Below, piece by piece: positions 53,437 through 62,044 of a stretch of 64,000 nucleotides of DNA. Numbering within the stretch: position 1 is the first letter of the stretch; every line of letters starts with the position of its first letter. This DNA is from JBFJKD01 sp041600415 (GTDB taxonomy: Bacteria > Pseudomonadota > Gammaproteobacteria > Pseudomonadales > Porticoccaceae), in NCBI GenBank assembly GCA_041600415.1, contig JBFIKF010000006.1, positions 1 through 64,000 on the forward strand, written 5' to 3'. A program made the position numbers and the translations under genes. The notes beneath the pieces were generated by a model that was not told the origin of the DNA, ran no database searches, and saw only the letters and a program-made list of their open reading frames with translations.

Positions 53437-54479
53437 TATTCTCCCTCCAGTAAGCGACTTCTGAAGCTTCTGGCCCATCCCCACAGATTATCCCCCGTGG
53501 TGACATCGGCACCTGGTCGCCAGTTCTCAACATCCCAGGAAACGAAGCGCCAGCTACCAGAGAAGGGAGGAGGATGCTGCGGGTTGTTGAGTGTTAAAAC
53601 CCGTCCGCTATGCTGGATGCCCGATGGCACATAAAATCCGTAGGGTTTGGGAACCGGGTGCCCGGAAGTGACGCTGAAAACTACCGGGATCGTTTCCGGC
53701 GATAACGGGGAAGGGAGAGAGTACCCTTCAATTTTGAACCAGTGCAGGTTCTTGACTTCTTTGTACTCGACGTCCCCAAAGTTTCTGCGCAACAACAGCA
53801 CTTCTTTTCCTATACGGGAGTTCTGATCGAACCCCCTTTTGAATCGCTGTTTCTTGCAGAAGTTATGGCCTGGCTTGAGGGTGATAACCTCACCGGTTGC
53901 GAGAGCACGCTCGTTCTGATCCTTGTCCACCTCAACGGCACCCTGGCTCGCTTCCCAGCCGCCAAGCTGAATAATTTCTTCCGTCGTGATGGTTTTTGTT
54001 GGCCACTCAAAAACCTTTCCCTCGATACAGATCGAGTATTTAGCCCCGGTCCTGAACTTCTCGATCCCTTCTTTGCTAAGGTTTACCAGGTCACGGTCGC
54101 CGATGAGCTGGTCTTCGCCGCAAGCATTTGTTTGCCAAATGCCCACTTCGCCGGGGGCATCAAGGCCAGAGAGGCGCTTTATGGCCCGGCCAGTTATAAA
54201 ATCAGAGCCCCAGTCCCGAGACTTACCATCAACTTCCAGCCTATAAATGACATCGGTCCTGAAGGTGCGGAACTTCTCCAGGCCGCTACGCTGTAAGTCG
54301 ACAGCTTCTGATGGCCTGATGGTTTCCATGTCGCCATCTTCAAGCAGCAGGAAAACAACGAACTCTCCAGCGGGTTGTCTGCCAGCCAATTCAAGTAATT
54401 CCTTGCCTGAAATGACTGGCTTGTCGGTGTCGTAAACTTCACCGTCGATTTTTACTGCATATAAAACATGTGTGTTCAT
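53436..54479 (-). CDS. Three ubiquitin-like repeats fused to an E2-like domain, second copy
   Basis: The 347-residue protein has three Multi_ubiq-type repeats (about 5-72, 76-143 and 147-205), ending in VDLQRSGLEKF, VNLSKEGIEKF and ITLKPGH. A Prok-E2_E/6E-like domain follows (about 212-347; IEGYSLPSPLSP, PYGFYVPSG). The E2-like part has no cysteine; the only nearby one is Cys208 in the linker, so thioester chemistry by this domain is doubtful. It heads the operon polyubiquitin-E2, JAB, E1. GTGTGAA repeats lie in the region upstream of it. Confidence 0.83.
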   Translation of the reverse strand: MNTHVLYAVKIDGEVYDTDKPVISGKELLELAGRQPAGEFVVFLLLEDGDMETIRPSEAVDLQRSGLEKFRTFRTDVIYRLEVDGKSRDWGSDFITGRAIKRLSGLDAPGEVGIWQTNACGEDQLIGDRDLVNLSKEGIEKFRTGAKYSICIEGKVFEWPTKTITTEEIIQLGGWEASQGAVEVDKDQNERALATGEVITLKPGHNFCKKQRFKRGFDQNSRIGKEVLLLRRNFGDVEYKEVKNLHWFKIEGYSLPSPLSPETIPVVFSVTSGHPVPKPYGFYVPSGIQHSGRVLTLNNPQHPPPFSGSWRFVSWDVENWRPGADVTTGDNLWGWARSFRSRLLEGE

Positions 54480-54537
54480 ATCGAAATCTCCGAAAAGGTT
54501 AACTAGCTTTCGGAATTAAGTATGAACTTCTAGGGGT

Positions 54538-54577
54538 GTGTGAATCGGCGTGTTAGAGGTGTGAAAATTGGTGTGAA
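54538..54577. repeat. Three GTGTGAA direct repeats in the promoter of the second ubiquitin-like operon
   Basis: GTGTGAA occurs at 54538-54544, 54559-54565 and 54571-54577, that is, 21 and 12 bases apart. On the minus strand, the direction of the operon, the motif reads TTCACAC. The repeats lie 60-100 bases before the start codon at 54479. Helical spacing suggests a binding site for an activator or repressor. Confidence 0.5.
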
Positions 54578-54619
54578 TTTCGATTGTTTAGGATGTTTTT
54601 TGCACAACGGGCGTTGCTT

Positions 54620-55540
54620 TTACATTTCTAGCCAATAATTGCCCTTTCTATCGTATTTGATGATTACTCCCCAAGCTTTGTGTGGTTTGCCTTTGCTTCT
54701 AAAGATATTAAGTAGCTTTCTTTGTGGGGAGTTGATTTCAGCCAATATTTCATCCTGATGTCTAGTGGCCCCTCCAGCCTTATGCAAGTACTCAATGGCT
54801 TCGGCCTGTTTAGATGTGAAAGTGTACTGTTCGCCGTTAACTGAAAGGCTTCGAAATCCACTGCTAAAACCTTCTTGGCTCTTGTTTCCGCGCATACTCC
54901 CGGCCAGCAGTGAGGTGTTGATCTCAAATTTATCCTTGTCCCATTTTATAGCATCAGCAAGTTTGACCAGTTTATTCTGATTGGGAAGAGACAGATGCTC
55001 AGGAACAAGGCGGTCCAGTGTGATCACCAGCGCAGGGGTTTTTGATTGGTGATGTTTGTCGAGGTGAGTCTTTAAATCCTGGAAAACTGTACCTGAACGT
55101 AAGCCCCTGGCAACAACGATGTGCGTATTGCGGGTCTCGATCCTATGTTGGCCTAGTGCCCAGATGTACTCCTCAAGAATCACTTTTGGCTTGTGGCGAT
55201 CCGCAATATCTAAAGCGCCCATTATGATTTTTAACAGCCAATCAAAGTTAAGTTTATAGACTGTCAAGTCCTCATCTGGAACTGCAACCCAGCCATCGGC
55301 GGGAGAAAAATAGCCATTTTTTCCATCTCTTCGCTCAATTTCAGCAACGAATTCATCATCTCCATCAGGAACGCTAACTGACTTTAAGGTTTTGAAATTA
55401 ATGAGGGCTTTGTCTTCTGTGAGTTGTTGAAAAATATCGCCGAAACTGCTTCGCGCATACTTTTCAATGATTGATGCTTCTGATGTTTCACATACTTTGA
55501 TCAGTTTTTCCATTAAGTGGCGTTTGGTTTTCTTATTCAT
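54620..55540 (-). CDS. Unknown protein with C-terminal winged-helix-like region
   Basis: I do not recognise the family of this 306-residue protein. The C-terminal 70 residues (FTSKQAEAIEYLHKAGG, then ILAEINSPQRKLLNIFR and WGVIIKYDRKGNYWLEM) look like a winged-helix domain ending the protein. The middle holds alternating strands and helices (HIVVARGLRSGTVFQDLK, PALVITLDRLVPEHL) that could be a nucleotide- or nuclease-type fold. Its start overlaps the stop of the 391-residue protein by one base, so the two are made together. Base use is more AT-rich than in the transfer genes, in line with acquired cargo. Confidence 0.7.
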   Translation of the reverse strand: MNKKTKRHLMEKLIKVCETSEASIIEKYARSSFGDIFQQLTEDKALINFKTLKSVSVPDGDDEFVAEIERRDGKNGYFSPADGWVAVPDEDLTVYKLNFDWLLKIIMGALDIADRHKPKVILEEYIWALGQHRIETRNTHIVVARGLRSGTVFQDLKTHLDKHHQSKTPALVITLDRLVPEHLSLPNQNKLVKLADAIKWDKDKFEINTSLLAGSMRGNKSQEGFSSGFRSLSVNGEQYTFTSKQAEAIEYLHKAGGATRHQDEILAEINSPQRKLLNIFRSKGKPHKAWGVIIKYDRKGNYWLEM

Positions 55541-56715
55541 TAAATGGTCTCAACCAGCCCCCATTTTGCTAAATATTTGTCTCCTATTAATTTTTCCTTT
55601 TGCGACTTACTTTTTAGATCACATCCGTTCGGCTCCCTTATCTTTACATGCAGTACCTTTCCCCTACTGCTTTCAGCGTCAGGCATAAATTTAATGCTAA
55701 TGCGAGCCTGTTTTAGCGTGAACCCTGACTTGAGAGGATCATTGTCACCGAAATAGTCCTTTGATACATCGTAGATACTGCGCTCTTCTTTAGTTGCAAC
55801 ATCTAAAGTGACCGTATTGTAACTGTTGGGAGGAGCCACTTTCAGCATCGTTACATTGACATATTCTATGCCGTCTTCCGGATCAACAGAAAGCGCTCTT
55901 TCTTTGAGAAGACTTTGAATATTGTAATATTTTAGAGGTATTTGTTGTCCGTCTATCTGGAATTTTAATAGAATTTCAGAGAATATTTTTGGGATTGCTT
56001 TTCGGCTCTCTTTCCCCTCCACTACAATTTCAATTTGACCGGTATCAGGTTCATACGTGAGAGCCACTTCTTTGACTGGGCGAACTATCATTGAAATCAG
56101 TGTGTCTTCGTCGAAAGCGAGCTGTGTGCTAGGCAGGTCCTCTCTGTAAACCATTATTTGTATCAGTTCTATTTGGTTGTCTTCGCTGTCAGTTCTCGCT
56201 CTCTCGTAAATGTCTACTTGTATCTTTCCGGCCGTGCGGAATAACTCCATGATTTTTTTCTTAAAAGCTGCAATATCCTCTGGTCTATCGCTGACAGACA
56301 ATCCCTTTGGCCCGATAAAAGCGTCCCACATTCGGCCATTTCTTCCTGTGTCGGTATACCAAGAATCCTCAACCTGCCTAAATCGTATGGAGTCTTTCAA
56401 AAATAGCCAGAGTACCCGATCATGCTCGTTTTCAAGTTTATAGTAATCTTCAAGCTCATCATCGGTTACCGAATGTTTTAATATGTTCTGTCCAAGCTCG
56501 TCGGTTAGTGAATTTATGCGCTCTGCATCTGACTTAAGAATGGCTAAAATTTCGCCTGATAAATCGTCTGCGAGACTGAGAAGAGATTTCCGAATAGACC
56601 TCTCCGCTTCATCCCACTCAATATCCGCCACCAGTTCCCCGTGGACTAACTCAAAATACTTTTGTAGAGAGTTAACAGGAGTCTTCTTTAAAAATTTGGT
56701 AATCTCTGAACTCAT
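55540..56715 (-). CDS. Unknown 391-residue protein, partner of the next gene
   Basis: No family is recognised. The N-terminal 110 residues are helical and charged (SIRKSLLSLADDLSGEILAI, DDELEDYYKLENEHDRVLW). The rest looks like a mix of beta strands (GQIEIVVEGKES, YVNVTMLKVAPPNSYNTVTL, GKVLHVKIREPNGCDL). No catalytic motif stands out. The gene is AT-rich like its partner. It is read from the 110-bp gap after the exonuclease gene. A two-gene defence or regulatory module is possible but only inferred from position in the cargo block. Confidence 0.7.
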   Translation of the reverse strand: MSSEITKFLKKTPVNSLQKYFELVHGELVADIEWDEAERSIRKSLLSLADDLSGEILAILKSDAERINSLTDELGQNILKHSVTDDELEDYYKLENEHDRVLWLFLKDSIRFRQVEDSWYTDTGRNGRMWDAFIGPKGLSVSDRPEDIAAFKKKIMELFRTAGKIQVDIYERARTDSEDNQIELIQIMVYREDLPSTQLAFDEDTLISMIVRPVKEVALTYEPDTGQIEIVVEGKESRKAIPKIFSEILLKFQIDGQQIPLKYYNIQSLLKERALSVDPEDGIEYVNVTMLKVAPPNSYNTVTLDVATKEERSIYDVSKDYFGDNDPLKSGFTLKQARISIKFMPDAESSRGKVLHVKIREPNGCDLKSKSQKEKLIGDKYLAKWGLVETI

Positions 56716-56825
56716 GGAATATATCCTTCTCTCAAAAGCATCTAATATTGGTATTAAAAATCGTCCACTCAGTTACTGGTTTGTCATGAAACTAATTTTT
56801 GTCTAAAAACAGATTTTCTTTATAT

Positions 56826-57419
56826 CTACCTAAGCTTCTTTCCATTGCTTCTCATCACCTCTGCAATTTGAGCCGCTTGTTGGCTATCAATTTCCGCCCC
56901 ATGTATCCCATTGTTCTTGGACCTGATGTCTTCAATGCCAAGCGCCTTGGTCAACGCATCTAACGATGGACCTCTGTGGCTGCACGGAAAATTCGTTGCC
57001 TGCGCCCAGGGGATAGCCGCTTTCTGACTGCAAAACACACCTTGAATTGGCGGCATTGATAAACCGTTTCGGGAGACGTGATCCAGCAGGATCGGCCAGT
57101 CAAAACTGGCGTTGTGAATGACGATGAGCTGATCTTGCAGGTATTTGGCGATCTGACACCACTGAGAATCGAAGGATTCAAATTCAGCGGCCTGTTCGTT
57201 GCTAATGCCGTGTATCGACTGCGCTTCTTCTGAAATGTGTTTCTGCGGTCGTGTTTTAAATTCGACGGATTCCGCTATCTTTCGATTTCTCACCACGGTG
57301 ATGCCGAGCGTCACGATATCAGGCGGGCCGTTTTCGTCAGGGAGTCCAGTGGTTTCGGTGTCGAGGACGATGTAATCGTCTGGCAGTTGGGTAAATATCC
57401 AAAGCAGTTCGCTGTACAT
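56826..57419 (-). CDS. DEDDh-type 3'-5' exonuclease
   Basis: The protein (197 residues from ATG 57419, with GGAGGTGAGGG upstream) has the DnaQ-like motifs: VLDTETTGLP (Exo I), HNASFDWPIL (Exo II) and HGAEIDSQQAA (Exo III, with H and D). Such enzymes remove nucleotides from 3' ends of DNA or RNA. It begins 5 bases after the RES gene and probably belongs to the same transcript as the toxin-antitoxin pair. Confidence 0.88.
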   Translation of the reverse strand: MYSELLWIFTQLPDDYIVLDTETTGLPDENGPPDIVTLGITVVRNRKIAESVEFKTRPQKHISEEAQSIHGISNEQAAEFESFDSQWCQIAKYLQDQLIVIHNASFDWPILLDHVSRNGLSMPPIQGVFCSQKAAIPWAQATNFPCSHRGPSLDALTKALGIEDIRSKNNGIHGAEIDSQQAAQIAEVMRSNGKKLR

Positions 57420-57423
57420 ACCC

Positions 57424-58119
57424 TCACCTCCTACCACTACCATCGAGGGATTCGACATTAACAATCATCCCTTGGTCATAGTGGTAGCGAAGATATCGCC
57501 AGTGGATCGCATCGGACAGCGCCCTTGCGCGCATCACCCCGTAGCACTCGCCTTTTGCCCTTACGCTCTGGTAGTGAACACCAAAACTTTTGGCATTACG
57601 TAACGCGTAACCGAGCTGCTGGGCTTCGCCGTAATTCTCTGGATCATAGATGCCATCTCCCACCTGGTGACGTACATCATGCAACGTTGTCGGCCCCAAC
57701 TGTGCGCGGATTACGCGCATTTCCTGAGTGGTCTTGTCGATCCGGGATTCCCGCAGAAATCGTGCCCGATGGTAGGACGATTCGGCGATGGCAATCGCTT
57801 CATCGGCAGCGCAGTAGTAGATACCAAAGTCCCGGTTGAAGCGACCACCCCGCCCATCAACCGGAGGATGGGTGAACGCCGCCATGATCCAGGAGGCACC
57901 ATCGCCATAGACGCGATCTTCCGGGGGTACTAGGCGAATATCGCCAACTTCATCGCGCAACCTGGGATTGGTTAGCGACTCGACGGCGTAGAGCACGTCC
58001 CAATCCTGGGGATTGGAGACGCGCTCGAAGAGGTGGATCTGGGGATAGCGCGACAGGATGACCCGGTAGACCGGTTCATTGACCTCGCTGCTGGGTAGCG
58101 TATCGATCGCAATCACCAA
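57424..58119 (-). CDS. RES-domain toxin
   Basis: The 231-residue protein has the RES signature region GGRFNRDFGIYYCAADEAIAI, with SSYHRARFLRES following. RES toxins degrade NAD+ in the cytoplasm. It overlaps the antitoxin gene by 7 bases. The pair forms a type II RES-Xre (ParT/MbcT-like) module that may stabilise the ICE or act in defence. Confidence 0.9.
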   Translation of the reverse strand: MVIAIDTLPSSEVNEPVYRVILSRYPQIHLFERVSNPQDWDVLYAVESLTNPRLRDEVGDIRLVPPEDRVYGDGASWIMAAFTHPPVDGRGGRFNRDFGIYYCAADEAIAIAESSYHRARFLRESRIDKTTQEMRVIRAQLGPTTLHDVRHQVGDGIYDPENYGEAQQLGYALRNAKSFGVHYQSVRAKGECYGVMRARALSDAIHWRYLRYHYDQGMIVNVESLDGSGRR

Positions 58120-58514
58120 CCACCCCGCTCCGCATCAAGAAAATCCCTCACCACGGCCAGGTCGACCACCTGACCAGCAAGTATCCGGTCCAGTGGCGCC
58201 GTGCCATTGAACAGCGGGTTGTCGTTCGGTGTGGCCAGCCACTGGTCTGCCAACACCTGATCGGGCAACAGGATTTGCAGGGACTTGTAGATCCCCAGGA
58301 TGTAGCTGGCCCGCTCCAGCAGATCCCGCGTCAGCTTGGCCTTTTCCGGCTGGCTCTTCCAATTGTAGAGGGTCTTCTCATTGCTGAGTCCCAATAGCGT
58401 CATCTGCTGGGCACCCGTCAGACGCCATTGGCTGAAGATATTGAAAATGGCCGGCAGCAGCGAGCTGGTGACACTGGAACCACGTTGCAGTAGTTGTTCA
58501 GCTTGCGCGATCAT
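58113..58514 (-). CDS. Xre/MbcA/ParS-family antitoxin
   Basis: The 133-residue protein has an N-terminal Xre-like part (FSQWRLTGAQQMTLLGLSNEKTLYNWK) and a C-terminal DUF2384 part (ERASYILGIYKSLQILLPD, LFNGTAPLDRILAG) that covers the RES active site. Antitoxins of this type repress their own promoter. Two 16-bp palindromes sit just before the gene. Confidence 0.92.
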   Translation of the reverse strand: MIAQAEQLLQRGSSVTSSLLPAIFNIFSQWRLTGAQQMTLLGLSNEKTLYNWKSQPEKAKLTRDLLERASYILGIYKSLQILLPDQVLADQWLATPNDNPLFNGTAPLDRILAGQVVDLAVVRDFLDAERGGW

Positions 58515-58551
58515 GCTTACCTCCTCTCAACCTCTCTATCTCATCTCAACA

Positions 58552-58603
58552 ACTGTACCATTACAGTCATCGAATACAGCCTAGCAAACTGTATTGTTAC
58601 AGT
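58552..58603. promoter_or_regulatory. Two operator palindromes of the RES-Xre module
   Basis: ACTGTA-CCAT-TACAGT (58552-58567) and ACTGTA-TTGT-TACAGT (58588-58603) are identical in their arms and 36 bp apart centre to centre, with an extra half site ATACAG between (58574-58579). They lie 38 bases before the antitoxin start and are the likely Xre binding sites. Confidence 0.75.
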
Positions 58604-58611
58604 CAACCGTA

Positions 58612-59343
58612 TCAGAGATATTTCTTGAAGGTACTCGCGGTGATGGTGACCGCGAAGGAAAACGCCAACGCAAACGGCAGAATGATCCACGACGGGTGGA
58701 GACTGAAGGGCAAGGCCAGGTACACCACCCAGGCCATGATGATCAGCGGTATGGCGGCTTTTTTGGCGTAGTGGTAAACGAAAGAGCTCTCCCGGCCCCC
58801 ACCCCAACGCCGGAGGTCCCGCCGCACCAGTCCATCCACCAACGCCACCAGGGTGAACAGTCCAAATACCGGCGTCGCCAGCGTCAGAATGGCCAGTCGC
58901 ACAGCAAACACTTGAGTGATTTGCATGGCGGCAAGGATGAAATCAGACACGGGTCGGTAGAGGCGATGGAGCATTGGCCTCAGACCGATTTCCTCAGCAG
59001 CCGGTACCGGAGTCATCCACTGGATCAGATCTACGAACCCCGTCCATTCGAAGGCAACCTGGTAGATGCGATCCGATAGGTGACTGGCGAACGCCATGGG
59101 CTGTTCCGTTATCCAGCTGTACTGAAAGTCAGTGCCTAGGTATTGCAGCTCATTCACCAGCATTTGCCGACTATGACTGAGCCCCTGCTCCCCCCACCAA
59201 AATATCATGCCAACCCACTCCACTAAAATGGAAAAGATCAGGGAGAGAAACAGCCACTTGAGGCACTGGGCGATTCCTGTCAGCAGCCGGGATACTGTGC
59301 CCGGCTCTGCTACCGCGCGCCGCGGATCACGAACCTCCGCCAT
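58612..59343 (-). CDS. ICE membrane protein of TIGR03747 family
   Basis: The 243-residue protein has about four membrane helices (WLFLSLIFSILVEWVGMIFW at the start, then FAVRLAILTLATPVFGLFTL, and a pair near the C-terminus). It fits TIGR03747 (PFL_4697-like), which follows TraD in this ICE class. The RES-Xre module begins right after its stop, so cargo was inserted between it and the RAQPRD gene. Confidence 0.9.
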   Translation of the reverse strand: MAEVRDPRRAVAEPGTVSRLLTGIAQCLKWLFLSLIFSILVEWVGMIFWWGEQGLSHSRQMLVNELQYLGTDFQYSWITEQPMAFASHLSDRIYQVAFEWTGFVDLIQWMTPVPAAEEIGLRPMLHRLYRPVSDFILAAMQITQVFAVRLAILTLATPVFGLFTLVALVDGLVRRDLRRWGGGRESSFVYHYAKKAAIPLIIMAWVVYLALPFSLHPSWIILPFALAFSFAVTITASTFKKYL

Positions 59344-59345
59344 GT

Positions 59346-61487
59346 TCAGGGCTGCTCACTGGCATCTGGCGCAAGGCTTGCCGCCTCGGTGACGGCATGC
59401 CACCAGTGATCAGTAACCCGGTACCAGTGATCGTTGGTGACATAGCTGCGCCGCATGGCGTCTGCTATCGCCTCAAAGTTATCCGGCATAGAGGAATCCT
59501 CTCGATCGTCCGGCAACGGGATGCGGATTTTCCAGAGCTGGCCGCCCTCCAGCAAGGCGAACGCCTGCCCTTTGGGTAGCGTGACCATATCGGCGGCCGT
59601 CAACATCGGCACTTCCGAGACGCTGATCCGGTCTTCGTTGCGGGATTTGAAGTCGACTCCGGAGCCGGGATCCGAGGAGTCGTCCACCCCGGATACACTC
59701 ATTAAGGTGAAGACATCCACCCGTGGTAACTGATCGGTCAGCATGGCCGCAGTATCCAGCTCCTTGACCCGCAACATCAGCATCGTATTGAAGTTACCCG
59801 CTACCTGCCCGGCTTTCGCCCGGTTGCCCAAACGCGCCTCGACGTCGGACCAGGTCTGGGTGTAAGCCGTCACCTGAAATCCGGCGCCACCTGCTTTGTT
59901 CAGCAACGGCACGAATTCATCTCCAATCAGCTCGTTGAACTCATCGGCGTGCAGGGAAATGGTCGGCGTTGAAGGCCGTTTGGCTGTGCCCCTGTTTTCC
60001 TGTCTTTGGTCATGGTCCTGGCCGGTATCCACGCCATGCTTGTATATCTGACCGGCCACCGACACCAGATCAGCAAACATGGAGTTGCCGACGGCGCTGG
60101 CCACGGTGGTGTCGGTCAAGGCATCGAGCCCCACATAGACAATGCCTTTGCGACGCACCACATCCATCCACTCAAAGATCGGCCTGGCGTCGTGCTTATC
60201 CTGATAATCTGGTGAGATCAGCCCCGCAATGGTACCGGTAGTCAGTTTTTCCATCAGCGGGCCTACGGAGCTGACGATTTTGTCGAAATAGGTCTTGTCG
60301 TATTTGAAGGCGGAAATCAGCCCGTCCAACACGGGATCGTAAATGGCCTTCTCCTGCAGCAGGCGCATACAGGCAACCGCCTCCATAGAACGACCACGCA
60401 GCGCATTGGGCAGATTGCGCTCCTTAATGTCCGCGGCGCGCTCTTCCACCAGCGTTGCCCAGTCTTCGATACCGGCAACATCGGCGCAGTGGCCCGCATA
60501 TTCCACGAACAGGGGTTCGATATCGTTAATGTAGCGGCGCACCTGCTGATAATCCGGGCGGCGTTTCAGGGCCACCAGGGCGCGCGCAATGATATTGACA
60601 AAGCGCCAGGCAAACTCCTTGAAGGCCGCTGAGTTGCCCTCATTGGGCAACTGATTGGCGATACGGGTGGCCACTTCGGTGATGCGGGAAAAATTGCCGA
60701 TCGCGTTATAGCGAGCCGACAGCTCCGGATACCCGAGATGAAAGAGGTAGAAATCCTCCAGACGACCAGCGCGCCTGGCCTCAGCGTAGATGCGCCGCAA
60801 CAGGTCGGCATCCCCCTTGGGGTCAAACACGATAACCACATCGCCACGGCGGATATCCTGAGTAATCAGTAGTTCCGCCAGACGGGTTTTGCCCACCCGC
60901 GTCGTGCCCAAAACCAGGGTATGCCCGACCCGCTCGCCAAGATCCATCCACACCGATTGCTCATGGGGCTCCACCGCATGCAGGGCTGGCTTGCCACCGA
61001 CTGCCGGCAACGGCGCCAGCGGATTCCAGCGGCTGCGACTGCGTAAGCCCCTGGCCAGCAACGTCAGTAGCGGGATGGTTTCCCAGGCGACCTCTTTCTG
61101 CCGGGCCCATTGATAGAGCGCGCCAGGTTGCACGTAACACTGCACTTCCGGTTTCAGCGTGTCGCGCAGGCGTTGCGTGTGTTGCTGGGTCCAGCGAAAA
61201 CCCCGCCCCAGAAACAGCTTGTGATGACTGACCGGTATCTGTTCTGCCCGCAATTGGTAGAGGGGCAAGCGCCGCATGTGACGCTGATAGCGCAGCACAC
61301 GCCAGGCCTGCCTGCCACGCCACAATCCAAAGCCAAAGAAGGTCATACCGGTGGCCACCGCAACCCCCGGCGGCATCATCAACGCTCCGGGGGCCAACCA
61401 GGCTAATATGCCAGCGGCAAACGCCGTGCAGGTGAACCACAACTCCACCGGAGGTCGCAACAATGCCTCCATCGGATGCGCGCTCAT
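59346..61487 (-). CDS. traD: Coupling protein TraD (SXT/TOL-type)
   Basis: The 713-residue VirD4-type ATPase has two N-terminal membrane helices, Walker A GTTRVGKTRLAELL near residue 195 and VVIVFDPKGDADLLRRI. It links the relaxosome to the secretion channel. It overlaps the TIGR03765 gene by 4 bases and precedes TIGR03747 by 2. Confidence 0.93.
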   Translation of the reverse strand: MSAHPMEALLRPPVELWFTCTAFAAGILAWLAPGALMMPPGVAVATGMTFFGFGLWRGRQAWRVLRYQRHMRRLPLYQLRAEQIPVSHHKLFLGRGFRWTQQHTQRLRDTLKPEVQCYVQPGALYQWARQKEVAWETIPLLTLLARGLRSRSRWNPLAPLPAVGGKPALHAVEPHEQSVWMDLGERVGHTLVLGTTRVGKTRLAELLITQDIRRGDVVIVFDPKGDADLLRRIYAEARRAGRLEDFYLFHLGYPELSARYNAIGNFSRITEVATRIANQLPNEGNSAAFKEFAWRFVNIIARALVALKRRPDYQQVRRYINDIEPLFVEYAGHCADVAGIEDWATLVEERAADIKERNLPNALRGRSMEAVACMRLLQEKAIYDPVLDGLISAFKYDKTYFDKIVSSVGPLMEKLTTGTIAGLISPDYQDKHDARPIFEWMDVVRRKGIVYVGLDALTDTTVASAVGNSMFADLVSVAGQIYKHGVDTGQDHDQRQENRGTAKRPSTPTISLHADEFNELIGDEFVPLLNKAGGAGFQVTAYTQTWSDVEARLGNRAKAGQVAGNFNTMLMLRVKELDTAAMLTDQLPRVDVFTLMSVSGVDDSSDPGSGVDFKSRNEDRISVSEVPMLTAADMVTLPKGQAFALLEGGQLWKIRIPLPDDREDSSMPDNFEAIADAMRRSYVTNDHWYRVTDHWWHAVTEAASLAPDASEQP

Positions 61488-62044
61488 TGACGGATGCCCT
61501 CGCGGGTAATCAGGATCGGATAGCGATCAATCCCCAGCGCTTTGGCTAGGTCGTCACCGGAGCCCAACGACATGGGCAACCCCTGCGCCACCGCCACCAC
61601 ACGCCGGACATCTTCGGTAGTGTCGGCCTGCACCAGCAAACCCACGGCGCCGAGCGACTGCAGGGTATCCCGATGATGCTTTAGCCACTGCAACGACACT
61701 GCATCCGATCCGATCAGAAAAAACGGGCGCGGATTGCCTTGTGCCAGGCGCGCCAGCACGTCCGGTTTCAATCGCTGCCCGGCGATATCGTCGACTCGTA
61801 ATCCGGCCGAGTGCACCGGCAACAGATTACTGAGATCGGCGGGGCCAAGCGGGGAAGGCGCATTATGATCTGACTCCGCAGAGTCGAGCGACGGGCGGTG
61901 GTTTGGCAACAGCGGCTTCAACAGTGGCGCCAACGGTCGGGTTTGGCCGCTGTCATAGATCACCGCCAGTTCAGCCAAAACGGAAGAAGTCATGGCCAGA
62001 CCGAGCAGGAGGACTAACAACGATCGCAGTTTATGGATTCTCAA
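61484..62044 (-). CDS. ICE protein of TIGR03765 family (PFL_4695-like)
   Basis: The 186-residue protein has a signal peptide (LLVLLLGLAMTSSVLA), then VIYDSGQTRPLAPLL and a C-terminal block LGIDRYPILITREGI. Family members occur only in these ICEs, before traD. It overlaps the transglycosylase gene by 14 bases. The reaction, if any, is unknown. Confidence 0.88.
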   Translation of the reverse strand: MRIHKLRSLLVLLLGLAMTSSVLAELAVIYDSGQTRPLAPLLKPLLPNHRPSLDSAESDHNAPSPLGPADLSNLLPVHSAGLRVDDIAGQRLKPDVLARLAQGNPRPFFLIGSDAVSLQWLKHHRDTLQSLGAVGLLVQADTTEDVRRVVAVAQGLPMSLGSGDDLAKALGIDRYPILITREGIRQ

